From positions 2,976,001-3,040,000 of the forward strand of contig NZ_CP172312.1 of the NCBI RefSeq assembly GCF_047946665.1: a stretch of 64,000 bases of DNA. Reading direction: 5' to 3'. Shown here one piece after another: positions 42,045 to 51,469 of this stretch. A model generated the notes under the pieces. The model did no database searches and was not told the origin of the DNA. It worked only from the letters and a program-made list of their open reading frames with translations. This stretch comes from Allohahella sp002354735 (GTDB lineage Bacteria > Pseudomonadota > Gammaproteobacteria > Pseudomonadales > Oleiphilaceae). Each line of letters starts with the position of its first letter. Within the stretch, counting starts at the first letter, position 1. The translations under genes and the position numbers were made by a program.

Positions 42045-43463
42045 GTGACTGAACCCCTGACCGCTCTGCTGGCCTGGTTGCAGGCCAACTCTGGCTGGAT
42101 AACCGGCGCCATTGTGCTCACCGCCTTTGCCGAGTCGCTGGCCATGGCTGGCATCATCGTGCCCGGCGTGATCATGCTGTTTGGCTTCGCTGCGCTCGCC
42201 GGCTATCTCCAATTCGACATCTGGATCGTCCTTTTTGCGGCCTTTACTGGCGCAGTGGCTGGCGACGCGCTGAGTTTCGCGCTCGGGCGACATTACAAGG
42301 AACAGACCCGACATATCTGGCCACTGAGCCGCTATCCGCAACTGGTGGCCCGTGGCGAAGCCTTCTTTCTTCGTCACGGCATGCTCAGCATCGTGCTCGG
42401 GCGCTTCATCGGCCCCATACGTCCGGTCGTGCCGATGATCGCCGGTATGATGCTGATGTCGCCGCGCAAGTTTCTCACTATAAATGTACTCTCGGCACTA
42501 GCCTGGGCGCCCTTCTACATTTTTCCTGGTTATCTCACCGGCAGCAGCCTGGAGGCTGCTGGTTTCGACTTTTCCCTCGACTCCGCGATGGCTCACTCGG
42601 CGGACCGACCGGGAGACGATGCCAGCCCGATAGCCCGGCTCTGGGCCTTCTGGTATCTCTGGTCGCCTCTAGCCGTGTTGGTAGCCGGAGCCATGACTGG
42701 CGCGCTGATCAGCTACATCCTGAGGGCGTTTGAGACCCGGCTCTGGGTACCGGGAAGCGCCTTCCTGCTGGCACTGCTGTGCTGGACCCTGATTGCGATC
42801 GAATCGCTGTTCAGGCTGTCGACCATCGACATCATCGACCAGTCGATGTTCAACATTGCCCAGGCCATCGGCATCGACTGGATCCGCCTTCTGGCAATCG
42901 GCCTGACGCTGCTGGGCGATACTATCTGGCTGTATATTCTCCTGGGCACGAGCTGTGCCTGGCTCTGGTTGAAGGGTCACAAGCGCCTGGTGATCTGCCT
43001 GGTCCTCGGGGGTCTTGCCACCCATGGGCTCACCTCCGGATTAAAAGCACTATTCGGTGTTTTACGCCCCGAGCTGGCCTATCTGCCTGCCAACGCCGCC
43101 TATCCAAGCGGTCATACCAGCGGCGCTGTCTATACCTATACCGTGCTGGCGATGATATTCGCCCGCCGCCATCGCTGGATGAGTTTGTGTCTCGCGCTGG
43201 CGACGCTCGTGGGCACCAGTCGGTTACTACTCGGTGTGCATTGGTTTTCGGATATTGTTGGGGGAAGTCTGCTGGGGCTCGCGATGGCCTGTCTGGCACT
43301 TTATGCCTCACGAGTACCGCTGGGTGGCTTTCTGTTCAGGCATCACCTCACTCGGCATAATTATGCGGTCCTCGCCGTGGTGGCGCTGGCAGCAACGATG
43401 TACGTGATGATCAGGATGAATCAGGTCGGGCCGCAGTATCTGGCAAACTGGGCCGATCTCTGA
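42045..43463 (+). CDS. DedA-PAP2 fusion membrane phosphatase
   Basis: 472 residues. N-terminal DedA/SNARE-associated domain (ITGAIVLTAFAESLAMAGIIVPG; GRHYK; LGRFIGPIRPVVPMIAGM), followed by a PAP2 phosphatase domain with all three motifs intact: KALFGVLRP, YPSGHTSG and SRLLLGVHWFSDIVGG. Such fusions are thought to combine lipid transport (possibly undecaprenyl phosphate) with dephosphorylation of lipid pyrophosphates. Start is GTG at 42045, 12 bases after the GGDEF pair, so it may be in the same operon. Confidence 0.9.
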   Translation: MTEPLTALLAWLQANSGWITGAIVLTAFAESLAMAGIIVPGVIMLFGFAALAGYLQFDIWIVLFAAFTGAVAGDALSFALGRHYKEQTRHIWPLSRYPQLVARGEAFFLRHGMLSIVLGRFIGPIRPVVPMIAGMMLMSPRKFLTINVLSALAWAPFYIFPGYLTGSSLEAAGFDFSLDSAMAHSADRPGDDASPIARLWAFWYLWSPLAVLVAGAMTGALISYILRAFETRLWVPGSAFLLALLCWTLIAIESLFRLSTIDIIDQSMFNIAQAIGIDWIRLLAIGLTLLGDTIWLYILLGTSCAWLWLKGHKRLVICLVLGGLATHGLTSGLKALFGVLRPELAYLPANAAYPSGHTSGAVYTYTVLAMIFARRHRWMSLCLALATLVGTSRLLLGVHWFSDIVGGSLLGLAMACLALYASRVPLGGFLFRHHLTRHNYAVLAVVALAATMYVMIRMNQVGPQYLANWADL

Positions 43464-43481
43464 TCTTTTGCCGCCCCTCGG

Positions 43482-44105
43482 CTACGACTCTTCGCCATGT
43501 TCGACAATGGCATGGAGCATGTATCGCATCTGCTCCAGACGGTAGGCAGGGCGCTGTAAACTGAGCAGGTATTGCTTATCCTCATTGCGCAGTGGCAGCA
43601 GCTCGAGTAGACGGTAGCCTACGTCACGGCAGTCGTCATAATCGATATCGAGATCCAGCCGCTTTACGGCAGGATGCTGTTGCAGGTCCCGGAGCAGCGT
43701 CACGAGCTCAGCGTAGTCGTCCCTCACAGCCACCTCTGGCTCCGGTGGCATCGGACTGACTTGGCCGATGAAAAGTCCGGTCTCATCCTGGCGAGCCGAT
43801 TTTATTCTGACCTTCTCGCGCCCCTGCACGGTGATGCCGAGCAAACCATCCTGCAGCTGCTGGAAATCGCTTATTCGCCCGTACGTTCCCAGGTCGAAAA
43901 AGCCGTCTTCAGCGTCAGATCGAGTGAGCACGATAACAAAACCGATATCATGCCTCAGGCAGTCGCTAACCATTTTCAGATAGCGCTGCTCAAAGATTCT
44001 CAGGGGCAGTTGACCGCCTGGACAGAGAATGGTTCCCAGCGGAAACAGTGGCACCTCCATCAGGTGCCCGGTCTCAGCAGCGTGTGACTCTGAGCGGTCC
44101 GGCAT
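43482..44105 (-). CDS. Lon substrate-binding (LON) domain protein
   Basis: 207 residues made up of a single LON-N domain: MEVPLFPLGTILCPGGQLPLRIFEQRYLKMVSDCLRHDIGFVIVL at the start, then a helical C-terminal part ending LLSLQRPAYRLEQMRYMLHAIVEHGEES. No ATPase or protease domain follows, which is normal for this stand-alone family. Role unknown. ATG at 44105 is used; the domain proper starts at the ATG at 44060. Convergent with the DedA-PAP2 gene, 18 bp apart. Confidence 0.86.
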   Translation of the reverse strand: MPDRSESHAAETGHLMEVPLFPLGTILCPGGQLPLRIFEQRYLKMVSDCLRHDIGFVIVLTRSDAEDGFFDLGTYGRISDFQQLQDGLLGITVQGREKVRIKSARQDETGLFIGQVSPMPPEPEVAVRDDYAELVTLLRDLQQHPAVKRLDLDIDYDDCRDVGYRLLELLPLRNEDKQYLLSLQRPAYRLEQMRYMLHAIVEHGEES

Positions 44106-44160
44106 GGCATTGAGCGCCTTTGACTGGTATTGGTGAATGGCCTGGGTGATGCCTTCCGGC

Positions 44161-45477
44161 TCAGCCCGTCACTTCGAATACGGTCGCAGACTGTGCGCGG
44201 GCCAATTCAATGATATTTAAACTTTCCTGCGGTGTGATATTGAAGCGTGCCAGGCGCTGGAAAGCAGGAATGCGATTCATGGGTGGCAGGGAGGCCTGCT
44301 CGGGCGTGCCGATAAAGGCGTGAACCTGTGCAAGTGTGACGATATCCGCACACAGCGGCACCGCTTCGCTGAAATCGCCAGTGAAGCGCTCAGCGTGCTC
44401 CACACTGGCAACGACGCTGTCGGGAAAATCCCACTCTCTCAGTACCGCAACGCCAACTTCTTCACGCAGATCGGTAATGAGATGTTCAAGCAGGTCGTCA
44501 TGTCGACGGGCAGCTGGCAGGTCCGCTGCCTGCTGGATGACCGGGATTGCACCGATATCATGCAGCAAGCCAGCGAGTAAGGCCTGCCCCGGGCTCACGC
44601 CAGGCACGCGCTCAGCTATCACGCTGGCAAGCGTGCCCACCTCGATGGAGTGCTGCCATAACTTCTCCATGCGAAGTCTCAGTGTCTCGTGCCGGGTCGT
44701 GAAGAGCTCTCGTACCGTAAACAGGGCAACAAGCTGTCTTGTCGTCTCAACGCCGAGGCGGACCACGGCATCACGGCAGCTTTCGATCTTACGGAAGCCT
44801 CGAAACAGCGGACTATTCACTGCATAGATGAGCTTTGCCGTGATGGCAGGATCGGTCTGGACGATATCGGCAATGCGCCCCACGTCGCACTCAGGGTCAG
44901 CGGCGGCACGACGGATACGATCTGCTGCCAGCGGCAGTGAAGGCAGACTCAGGCAGCGATTCTGGAGATCCCGACTGATCTGGATGACAATACGATAACC
45001 CTGAGAGGCTTCGTCAGCAGCATCCGTCACGTCCAGTTCCTTGCCAGCACCATCGCCGACGACGCTGGCATCCTTCGAAAAGTTCGGTTGTGGCGCCTGC
45101 TTCATCAACTGCGTCAGCTCGAGATCGTCCACCAACAGCAGGCGGGCAGCTCTGGTGGCCGTCAACAGGTCGCCGTCTGCCAGTCGCAGCGGGTTTCTGG
45201 CAGCGTGTTCACCTGCGGTAAGTCTGACTCGCGGCAACTCTGGCGACTGCAGCTCCACCTCCCCCATCAGAAGGAAGAGCACCTGCTTGCCTGACTCTTC
45301 ACTGCCCCGCCGGGTGTCTCCGGGTTCCAGCGAAACGCGACCGCCGCGCGACGCGAGCAGGACTCTTTGGGCACGCGACAATCGGTAGAGCGGGTGAAAG
45401 AGTTCTAACGATTCCGCTGTCAGCTCAGAATTCAAATGGATGACCTTTCTGCCTTGATAGCGGTGAACGAATGACAC
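44161..45477 (-). CDS. HDOD-domain protein with N-terminal cyclic-nucleotide-binding-like domain
   Basis: 438 residues. Residues about 25-125 look like a CRP-type beta-barrel sensor (VLFLLMGEVELQSPELPRVRLTAGEHAARNPLRL), and residues about 180-380 are an HDOD domain (LPLAADRIRRAAADPECDVGRIADIVQTDPAITAKLIYAVNS; ALLAGLLHDIGAIPV). HDOD proteins bind signalling partners and lack phosphodiesterase activity. The start is uncertain: GTG at 45477 is used, but a TTG at 45435 has AAGG seven bases upstream. Confidence 0.85.
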   Translation of the reverse strand: MSFVHRYQGRKVIHLNSELTAESLELFHPLYRLSRAQRVLLASRGGRVSLEPGDTRRGSEESGKQVLFLLMGEVELQSPELPRVRLTAGEHAARNPLRLADGDLLTATRAARLLLVDDLELTQLMKQAPQPNFSKDASVVGDGAGKELDVTDAADEASQGYRIVIQISRDLQNRCLSLPSLPLAADRIRRAAADPECDVGRIADIVQTDPAITAKLIYAVNSPLFRGFRKIESCRDAVVRLGVETTRQLVALFTVRELFTTRHETLRLRMEKLWQHSIEVGTLASVIAERVPGVSPGQALLAGLLHDIGAIPVIQQAADLPAARRHDDLLEHLITDLREEVGVAVLREWDFPDSVVASVEHAERFTGDFSEAVPLCADIVTLAQVHAFIGTPEQASLPPMNRIPAFQRLARFNITPQESLNIIELARAQSATVFEVTG

Positions 45478-45501
45478 GCCCTCTCGACAGAAAGCGGTGT
45501 C

Positions 45502-46095
45502 CTAAACGGTGGGCAGCTGTTCGACCTTTGCCTTGGTACGCGTGTAGACGGCAAAGCGGTGTGGATGAGGGTTATGCTCATCGACCTGACCTTCCGTAAG
45601 CTCACTGAGCTGCCAGCCTTCATCAGAAGCATAGCTCGGAAAGAAGGTATCGCCAGCAACATCCAGGTCAATCTGCGTCACGAAAAGCGCATCGCAATAT
45701 GGCAGCAACTGCTCATAGACACCACCACCTCCGATGATGAAACAGTAGTCCTGGTGGGCCGTTGCGGCGCGTTCAAGCCCTGCTCTTGCGGCTTCTACGG
45801 GGTCATTCCACCAGCTTTCGGTGGTTTGCTGATTCGTGGGCTGGGTCTCAAAGTGGCCGGTTGCCTTACGCGGCTGACTCGAAATGATCAGGTTGTCGCG
45901 GCCAGGGAGCAGGCGGCCTATCGAGTCCAGCGTCTTGCGCCCCATTACAACGGGTCGGCCCAGGGTCGACGCCTTGAAATAGCGCAGATCGGCAGGCAGG
46001 TGCCAGGGCATCTGTCCATTGCGGCCAATGACCAGGTCGTTGGCGTGGGCCACGATGGCGGCCAGTCCCGGCTTCTGCTTCGAAGTATCGTTCAT
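45502..46095 (-). CDS. folA: Dihydrofolate reductase
   Basis: 197 residues, slightly longer than the usual 160-170. Reduces dihydrofolate for thymidylate synthesis. Marks: LVIGRNGQMPWHLPADLRYFKASTLGRPVVMGRKTLDSIGRLLPGRDNLIISS, and the later FIIGGGGVYEQLLPYCDALFVTQID. The extra length is an insertion of about 15 residues (TQPTNQQTTESWWNDPVE) before the FIIGGG strand. It follows thyA on the same strand, its usual partner. Confidence 0.95.
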   Translation of the reverse strand: MNDTSKQKPGLAAIVAHANDLVIGRNGQMPWHLPADLRYFKASTLGRPVVMGRKTLDSIGRLLPGRDNLIISSQPRKATGHFETQPTNQQTTESWWNDPVEAARAGLERAATAHQDYCFIIGGGGVYEQLLPYCDALFVTQIDLDVAGDTFFPSYASDEGWQLSELTEGQVDEHNPHPHRFAVYTRTKAKVEQLPTV

Positions 46096-46103
46096 GATGC
46101 GCT

Positions 46104-46937
46104 TCAGATCGCTATGGCTGCTGGAATGTGTGGTTGAGGCTCATAACCCTCGATTTCGAAATCTTCGAAGCGATAGTCGAAGAGACTGGCTGGCTTGCGC
46201 AGAATCTTCAGCTGCGGCAACGCGCCCGGCGTGCGGGTGAGCTGCAGGCGGGCCTGCTCCAGATGATTGCTATAAAGATGCGCATCGCCGATCGAAAGAA
46301 TGATATCGCCAGGGGTGTAATCGCATTGCTGCGCCAACATGTGCGTGAGCAGTGCGAGCGACGCCGTATTGTAGGGATTGCCGAGGAACAGATCGTTCGA
46401 ACGAATATAGAGTGAGGCACTCAGGCGGCCACCGGCCACATAGAACTGATACAGCACATGGCATGGCGGCAGGGCCATCTTGCCAGCAGCAGCATTTTCC
46501 CAGGGCTTGAGCTGCTCGTCCGGCAGGTCAGCAACATTCCAGCCACTGAAAATATGACGGCGGCTGTCGGGATTCGTCTTCAGCCCATGCACCAGCCGCT
46601 CGAGCTGGTCCACATGACTGCCATCCGGACAGGTCCAGTTGCGCCATTGCGAGCCATAGACTGGGCCAAGCTCGCCCTCTTCCGTCGCCCACTCGTTCCA
46701 GATCGAGACGCCGTTTTCCTTCAGATACCTGATGTTGGTTTCGCCACTGATAAACCAGAGCAGCTCATGGGCGATGCTTTTGAAGTGCAGCTTTTTGGTA
46801 GTGAGCAGTGGGAAGCCCTGGCTGAGGTCATAGCGCACCTGGCGACCAAAAACGCTACGCGCACCTGTGCCCGTGCGGTCGTTCTTGTCGTAGCCGTTGT
46901 CGAGGACGTCCTGTAGCAGATCCAGATAGGCACGCAT
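46104..46937 (-). CDS. thyA: Thymidylate synthase
   Basis: 277 residues. Makes dTMP from dUMP with methylene-tetrahydrofolate. Starts MRAYLDLLQDVLDNGYDKNDRTGTGARSVFG; catalytic cysteine in MALPPCHVLYQFYV; nucleotide site SLYIRSNDLFLGNPYNTASLALL. ATG at 46937 shares one base with the lgt stop (TGATG). The order lgt-thyA-folA is a common gammaproteobacterial operon. Confidence 0.96.
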   Translation of the reverse strand: MRAYLDLLQDVLDNGYDKNDRTGTGARSVFGRQVRYDLSQGFPLLTTKKLHFKSIAHELLWFISGETNIRYLKENGVSIWNEWATEEGELGPVYGSQWRNWTCPDGSHVDQLERLVHGLKTNPDSRRHIFSGWNVADLPDEQLKPWENAAAGKMALPPCHVLYQFYVAGGRLSASLYIRSNDLFLGNPYNTASLALLTHMLAQQCDYTPGDIILSIGDAHLYSNHLEQARLQLTRTPGALPQLKILRKPASLFDYRFEDFEIEGYEPQPHIPAAIAI

Positions 46938-47758
46938 CAGTGAGAAGCTCCTGTTGTGGTTCGGGTTTCGGCCCAGCGGTAAGCCAGCAGCATGAGCACG
47001 ATCCCGCCGATGATCATTGGCAATGACAGCAACTGCCCCATGGTCATCCACTGGAAGGCGACGGGGCCGAGATGGGCGTCGGGCTGGCGGAAAAATTCTA
47101 CGACGAAGCGCGAGCAGCCGTAAACCAGGAGGAACAGGCCAGAGACTGCCATGGTCGGTCGGGGCTTTCGCGAATATACCCAGAGTACCGTGAACAGCAG
47201 AACGCCCTCCAGCGCGAACTGATACAGCTGCGAGGGGTGGCGAGCGATCTGCAGCGGATCCGTGGGAAACACCATGGCCCAGGGCACGTCAGCGGCTCTG
47301 CCATAAAGCTCCGCGCCTATGAAGTTGCCTATTCGACCCAGCCCGAGGCCGATCGGTACCAGGGGCGCAACAAAATCAATCATGTTCCAGAAACGGATGT
47401 TCTGTGAACGCGCATACAGCCAGATTGCGATGATGACGCCCAGCAGACCACCATGAAAGGCCATCCCACCAGTCCAGACCTGGAACAGCCACAGCGGATC
47501 CTGCAGAAATTTGTCGAAATTGTAGAACATGACATAGCCGAAACGACCGCCGAGCACGACGCCGATGGCCCCGTAGAAGATCACGTCGCCCACCTGCTCT
47601 TCCCGCAAGGGCGTGTGCGGCTGGCGTGCGCGATAGCGGCCAAGCCACCAGGCGGCGATAAAGCCCATCAGGTACATCAGGCCGTACCAGTGCACCTTGA
47701 TTGGGCCTAATGCCAATGCAACCGGGTCAATCTCGGGGTATTCGAACCAGCGTTCCAT
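46937..47758 (-). CDS. lgt: Prolipoprotein diacylglyceryl transferase
   Basis: 273 residues with seven transmembrane segments. First step in lipoprotein maturation: transfers diacylglycerol from phosphatidylglycerol to the lipobox cysteine. Marks: IKVHWYGLMYLMGFIAAWWLG, GGMAFHGGLLGVIIAI (essential histidine) and GLGRIGNFIGAELYGR (signature). Start ATG at 47758. Confidence 0.96.
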   Translation of the reverse strand: MERWFEYPEIDPVALALGPIKVHWYGLMYLMGFIAAWWLGRYRARQPHTPLREEQVGDVIFYGAIGVVLGGRFGYVMFYNFDKFLQDPLWLFQVWTGGMAFHGGLLGVIIAIWLYARSQNIRFWNMIDFVAPLVPIGLGLGRIGNFIGAELYGRAADVPWAMVFPTDPLQIARHPSQLYQFALEGVLLFTVLWVYSRKPRPTMAVSGLFLLVYGCSRFVVEFFRQPDAHLGPVAFQWMTMGQLLSLPMIIGGIVLMLLAYRWAETRTTTGASH

Positions 47759-47776
47759 GAAATGTTCCGTTAATGG

Positions 47777-48595
47777 TTAAAAAGACTGTGTGAGCAAGCG
47801 TATCCCTACCAGGATGAGCAGGCAGGCGAACAGCCTGGAAAGCAGTTGCGGCGGCAGACGATGTGCAAGCCGTGCACCGGCTTTCGCTGTGACCATGCTG
47901 GTCAGCACAATACCGAAGAAGGCGGGGAGATACACGAAACCGAGTGCATATTGCGGCAGATCGGGTTCATTCCAGCCAGCGATTATATTTGTAAAGGCGC
48001 CGGCTATGGCTATCGGCAGGCCACAGGCTGCAGATGTTGCCACGGCCTCCTGCATCCGCACATTGTGCCAGACCAGCCATGGCACCGTGAGCGTACCGCC
48101 GCCGATTCCGAAAATGGCCGAGCCCCAACCGATAAAGCCACCTGCGCCCGTGAGCCCAGGCCAGCCTGGTACGACACGCGTCGGCGCTGGTTGGAAGCCA
48201 GTGAGCATTTTGGCAGCCACGGCCAGTGCAAACAGGCCAATGATCAGTTTAAGTGCGGCTCCACTTAATGTACTCGCGGTGAAAACACCCAGAACAGCAC
48301 CAAGCACGATGCCGGCAGCCATCGGTTTGAACAGATCCCAGCGTACCGCCCTGTGAGCATGGTGAGCCCTGATACTCGCCATTGACGTCAACATGATGGT
48401 AGCCAGAGAAGTGCCGATCGCAAGATGCATGCTCACATCAGCGGACACACTCTGCATCTCGAAAGCCAGCAGCAGGAGTGGCACGATAATCAGGCCGCCG
48501 CCTATCCCAAACAGGCCGGCCAGTAGACCAGCAAAGGCCCCTATGGCAAGGTAAGCTGCAAGAGTGATGGCCAGTACCATGGGTTCATTCATCAT
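47777..48595 (-). CDS. TauE/SafE-family sulfite/anion exporter
   Basis: 272 residues, eight predicted transmembrane segments in two inverted halves, each starting with a glycine-rich turn: LAGLFGIGGGLIIVPLLL and AIFGIGGGTLTVPWLVW. These repeats are the hallmark of the TauE (DUF81) permeases. The substrate, such as sulfite, sulfoacetate or another organic anion, cannot be read from the sequence. It is 18 bases upstream of lgt. Confidence 0.9.
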   Translation of the reverse strand: MMNEPMVLAITLAAYLAIGAFAGLLAGLFGIGGGLIIVPLLLLAFEMQSVSADVSMHLAIGTSLATIMLTSMASIRAHHAHRAVRWDLFKPMAAGIVLGAVLGVFTASTLSGAALKLIIGLFALAVAAKMLTGFQPAPTRVVPGWPGLTGAGGFIGWGSAIFGIGGGTLTVPWLVWHNVRMQEAVATSAACGLPIAIAGAFTNIIAGWNEPDLPQYALGFVYLPAFFGIVLTSMVTAKAGARLAHRLPPQLLSRLFACLLILVGIRLLTQSF

Positions 48596-48697
48596 GTGGT
48601 CCTGAAGTGCTGCGTCTGCGGCCGCATATGATGCCTACCGAAAGCGCCGAGCTCAATGTCACTTTTTTACACCAGCTCCGATCGTTGGATTCGAAAC

Positions 48698-49519
48698 ATG
48701 TGCCTGATAGCCGTCGCCTACAACGCTACTGAGGATTACGAGCTTATTGCGCTCGCCAACAGGGATGAGTTCTATGACCGTCCCGCGATGCCCCTGCACC
48801 TCTGGGAGCCGTCTGCCCTTACCCGGCATGGTCCAGTGGCTGGCGGCCAGGATCTGCAGGCGGGCGGGACATGGCTCGCTGCATCGAGATACCACGGCAC
48901 GCGACGCTTTGCGGCGGTTACCAATTACCGCAATCCCGATCAGGCGATTGCTGCGCATTCCCGTGGTGAGCTGGTGACAAACTTTCTGGGCGGAAGCCTG
49001 GATGCAGCTGCGTTTGCCGAAGCCTTGGGCGATACCGCCATGCAGTATGGCGGCTTTAACCTGCTACTGTTTGACGACAGCGGGCTGCACTACTGCACGA
49101 ACCGATGGCCACTCGATGGCGAACCAGCAGGATTCCAGGCGGAGCACAGGGTTCTGGATAGCGGCGTATATGTGCTGAGCAATCACCTGCTCGATTCGCC
49201 CTGGCCAAAGTCGCTTCAATTACGGAAGCAGGTGAATAGACTGCTCACAGAGCATGAGCCCGATGATCCGATCGACCCGGACTGTTGGCTGAATCTGATG
49301 CTCGACCCTACTCAGGCAAATGATGAGGCCCTCCCAGTAACCGGCATGCCCCTCGAGATGGAACGGCAGCTCTCCAGCGCATTTATCGCGCTTGCGAATT
49401 ACGGCACACGGTGCAGCACTCTTGTCACTATCGGTCACAGCACACCGGCATCGATCGAGATGCACGAGCGTCGCTTTGGCCCCAATAGCCGAGGGGAAGA
49501 GACCACTCTGGTTTTATGA
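48698..49519 (+). CDS. NRDE (TANGO2) family protein
   Basis: 273 residues. Starts MCLIAVAYNATEDYELIALANRDEFYDRPAMPLHLWE, which contains the family's conserved second-position cysteine and the NRDE motif. Other conserved parts are GGTWLAASRYHGTRRFAAVTNYRNP and LSNHLLDSPWPKSLQLR. The role is unclear in bacteria; haem or lipid handling has been proposed in animals. ATG at 48698 is used because the family begins with MC; the longer frame of 14 codons is not conserved. Confidence 0.9.
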   Translation: MCLIAVAYNATEDYELIALANRDEFYDRPAMPLHLWEPSALTRHGPVAGGQDLQAGGTWLAASRYHGTRRFAAVTNYRNPDQAIAAHSRGELVTNFLGGSLDAAAFAEALGDTAMQYGGFNLLLFDDSGLHYCTNRWPLDGEPAGFQAEHRVLDSGVYVLSNHLLDSPWPKSLQLRKQVNRLLTEHEPDDPIDPDCWLNLMLDPTQANDEALPVTGMPLEMERQLSSAFIALANYGTRCSTLVTIGHSTPASIEMHERRFGPNSRGEETTLVL

Positions 49520-49543
49520 GGGCATTAATCTTCCGCATGATGA

Positions 49544-50524
49544 TCAGAAGATTTCATCATCAGAAAGCCCCCGGATCTGCAGCTGCTTGCGAACATCGAG
49601 TGCTGGCGACGCAGAGTCCCTTATCCTCTCCAGTTCCGCTGCAAGCTCTGGATCCAGAGGCTGCTCAACGACAATTTCCACCCGTCGGTTCCTTGCCCGA
49701 CCCTCCGGCGTATCATTAGGCACCAGTGGTGTCGTGTCGGCAGCGCCCGTCACGGCAAAGCGTTCCTGACCCACATCGCCACTTTCGAAGAGGGCATGGG
49801 CAACTTCAAGTGCCCGCGCGGTAGACAGATCCCAGTTCGATCGGAATCTGGCCGTCTTGATCGGTATATTATCCGTATGACCCTCGACGCTGATGTTGCC
49901 CTGGTACTGTTTCAGAACCTCGACCATATTATCGATGACCGGGAAGAAGTCCGCATTCAAGCTTGCACTCCCAGAAGCGAACGCACCTCGCTCCTGCACC
50001 CGTATGATGATCTGGCGCCCGCGGGTCTCTACTTCGATCTGATTATTCCTGACCTGGGGCTCCAGTGCCGTCGCGAGCTGAACGGCAGTTGACTCGGCTT
50101 CTTCCGCCATCGCCTCGAGCTGTTCAACTACTTCGTCACTCAGTTCAGCCGCAGGTGGGATTGGACACTGGTCTGCAAGCGCTTTTTCGACGATCTGTTC
50201 GCACACCTGCTCGAGGTTCGGCATATCCGAGCTCGTGGTCTGCTGCATGATCATCTGCAGCGGCGTAGGCTCAGGCTTGCCAGGACTGAACTCCTGAGCA
50301 ATTACACTGGTGCCTTTCGGGATTGAGGTGACATCGACCTGATTCTGCACACCGAACGCATCTTTCATCGAACCAGCCAGCCGTTTGAACTCCAGGGCGT
50401 CCATCTGTGCGAACGACAACAGCAGCACGAAGAAGCACATCAGCAGCGACATCAGATCGGCAAAGGTTGCCATCCACGCCGGAATGCCAGCAGGACATTC
50501 GTGCTTTTTCTCCTCTTCGACCAT
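49544..50524 (-). CDS. pomB: Flagellar stator protein PomB (MotB family)
   Basis: 326 residues. One transmembrane segment with the ion-binding aspartate in TFADLMSLLMCFFVLLLSFAQMD, a plug/linker region, and a C-terminal OmpA-like peptidoglycan-binding domain (NISVEGHTDNIPIKTARFRSNWDLSTARA; RNRRVEIVV). The cysteine in the membrane helix and similarity to the Vibrio protein around VQNQ and IPKGTSVIAQEF indicate the sodium-driven type. Separated from pomA by 15 bp. Confidence 0.93.
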   Translation of the reverse strand: MVEEEKKHECPAGIPAWMATFADLMSLLMCFFVLLLSFAQMDALEFKRLAGSMKDAFGVQNQVDVTSIPKGTSVIAQEFSPGKPEPTPLQMIMQQTTSSDMPNLEQVCEQIVEKALADQCPIPPAAELSDEVVEQLEAMAEEAESTAVQLATALEPQVRNNQIEVETRGRQIIIRVQERGAFASGSASLNADFFPVIDNMVEVLKQYQGNISVEGHTDNIPIKTARFRSNWDLSTARALEVAHALFESGDVGQERFAVTGAADTTPLVPNDTPEGRARNRRVEIVVEQPLDPELAAELERIRDSASPALDVRKQLQIRGLSDDEIF

Positions 50525-50539
50525 TACGCCGGCGCCTGA

Positions 50540-51304
50540 TCAGGCATCGTCGGCGGCGCTGGGACGCTTGCCTTCCGGCAAGTAGTTTCGCAGCATCGAC
50601 TCGATGACCCGGGGATTGAGGCCGGCCTGTATGGCCATGAGGGCATCGATGACCATATTCTTGGTCTGCTCTTCTTCAGCCTGTCGAAGCTTGAGCTTGT
50701 CGGAGACGGGAATCGCGAACATATTGGCCAGCATGGCGCCATACAGCGTAGTCAGCAATGCAACGGCCATGGCAGGGCCAATGGACTTGGGATCATCCAT
50801 GTTGGACAGCATGGCCACCAGACCGACAAGCGTTCCGATCATGCCCATGGCCGGACCAACGTCCCCCATGGAGCTAAAGACCTTCGAACCCATGCCGTGA
50901 CGTTCCACAGCCATGTTTTTATCCTTGGTCATGAGGTTCCTCACAACATCGGCATCGTGCCCGTCGATGAGCAGGCCAATGCCCTTCGCCAGAAACTTGT
51001 TCGGGATCTCTTTGCCTTCCAGCGAGAGCAGGCCACCTTTGCGCGCTGCATCCGCCAGTTCGACTACGAGGTCGATCAGCTCTTCTGGATCGTCGGACTT
51101 GAACATGAAGGCCTTCGCAGCCACCTTGCCTGCGCCAAGGAACTGGCCAAGCGTAAACTTCATGAGCACCACAAAAATACTGCCAACGATGACGATCAGT
51201 ACCGAGGGCACGTCCACAAACATCATGAGTGTGCCGCTCAGAAGCATCGCCATGATGATAATGGCAAAAGAACCGAGCAGGCCCACCAGGGTTGCAATAT
51301 CCAC
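50540..51304 (-). CDS. pomA: Flagellar stator protein PomA (MotA family)
   Basis: 254 residues with four transmembrane segments. MDIATLVGLLGSFAIIIMAM, MFVDVPSVLIVIVGSIFVVLMKFTLGQFLGA, GDVGPAMGMIGTLVGLVAMLSNMDDPKSIGPAMAVALLTTLYGA are close to Vibrio PomA. Forms the stator ion channel with PomB, using the sodium gradient by inference from similarity. Divergent from xseB, with about 165 bp between. Confidence 0.94.
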   Translation of the reverse strand: MDIATLVGLLGSFAIIIMAMLLSGTLMMFVDVPSVLIVIVGSIFVVLMKFTLGQFLGAGKVAAKAFMFKSDDPEELIDLVVELADAARKGGLLSLEGKEIPNKFLAKGIGLLIDGHDADVVRNLMTKDKNMAVERHGMGSKVFSSMGDVGPAMGMIGTLVGLVAMLSNMDDPKSIGPAMAVALLTTLYGAMLANMFAIPVSDKLKLRQAEEEQTKNMVIDALMAIQAGLNPRVIESMLRNYLPEGKRPSAADDA

Positions 51305-51469
51305 CAGAAATCCCCGGAAAATCTATGTGTTGAGGTAGAATTCGAGCCTACCCAGGCATGGGTATGAGTATAGACAGGGTTGGTGAATTTTCCCGAAAAA
51401 GGCTAGCATGGCGGCCAGACACCACCGACAGCTACCCAAGCGAATATCAATCCTCAGCAGGAACCCACT

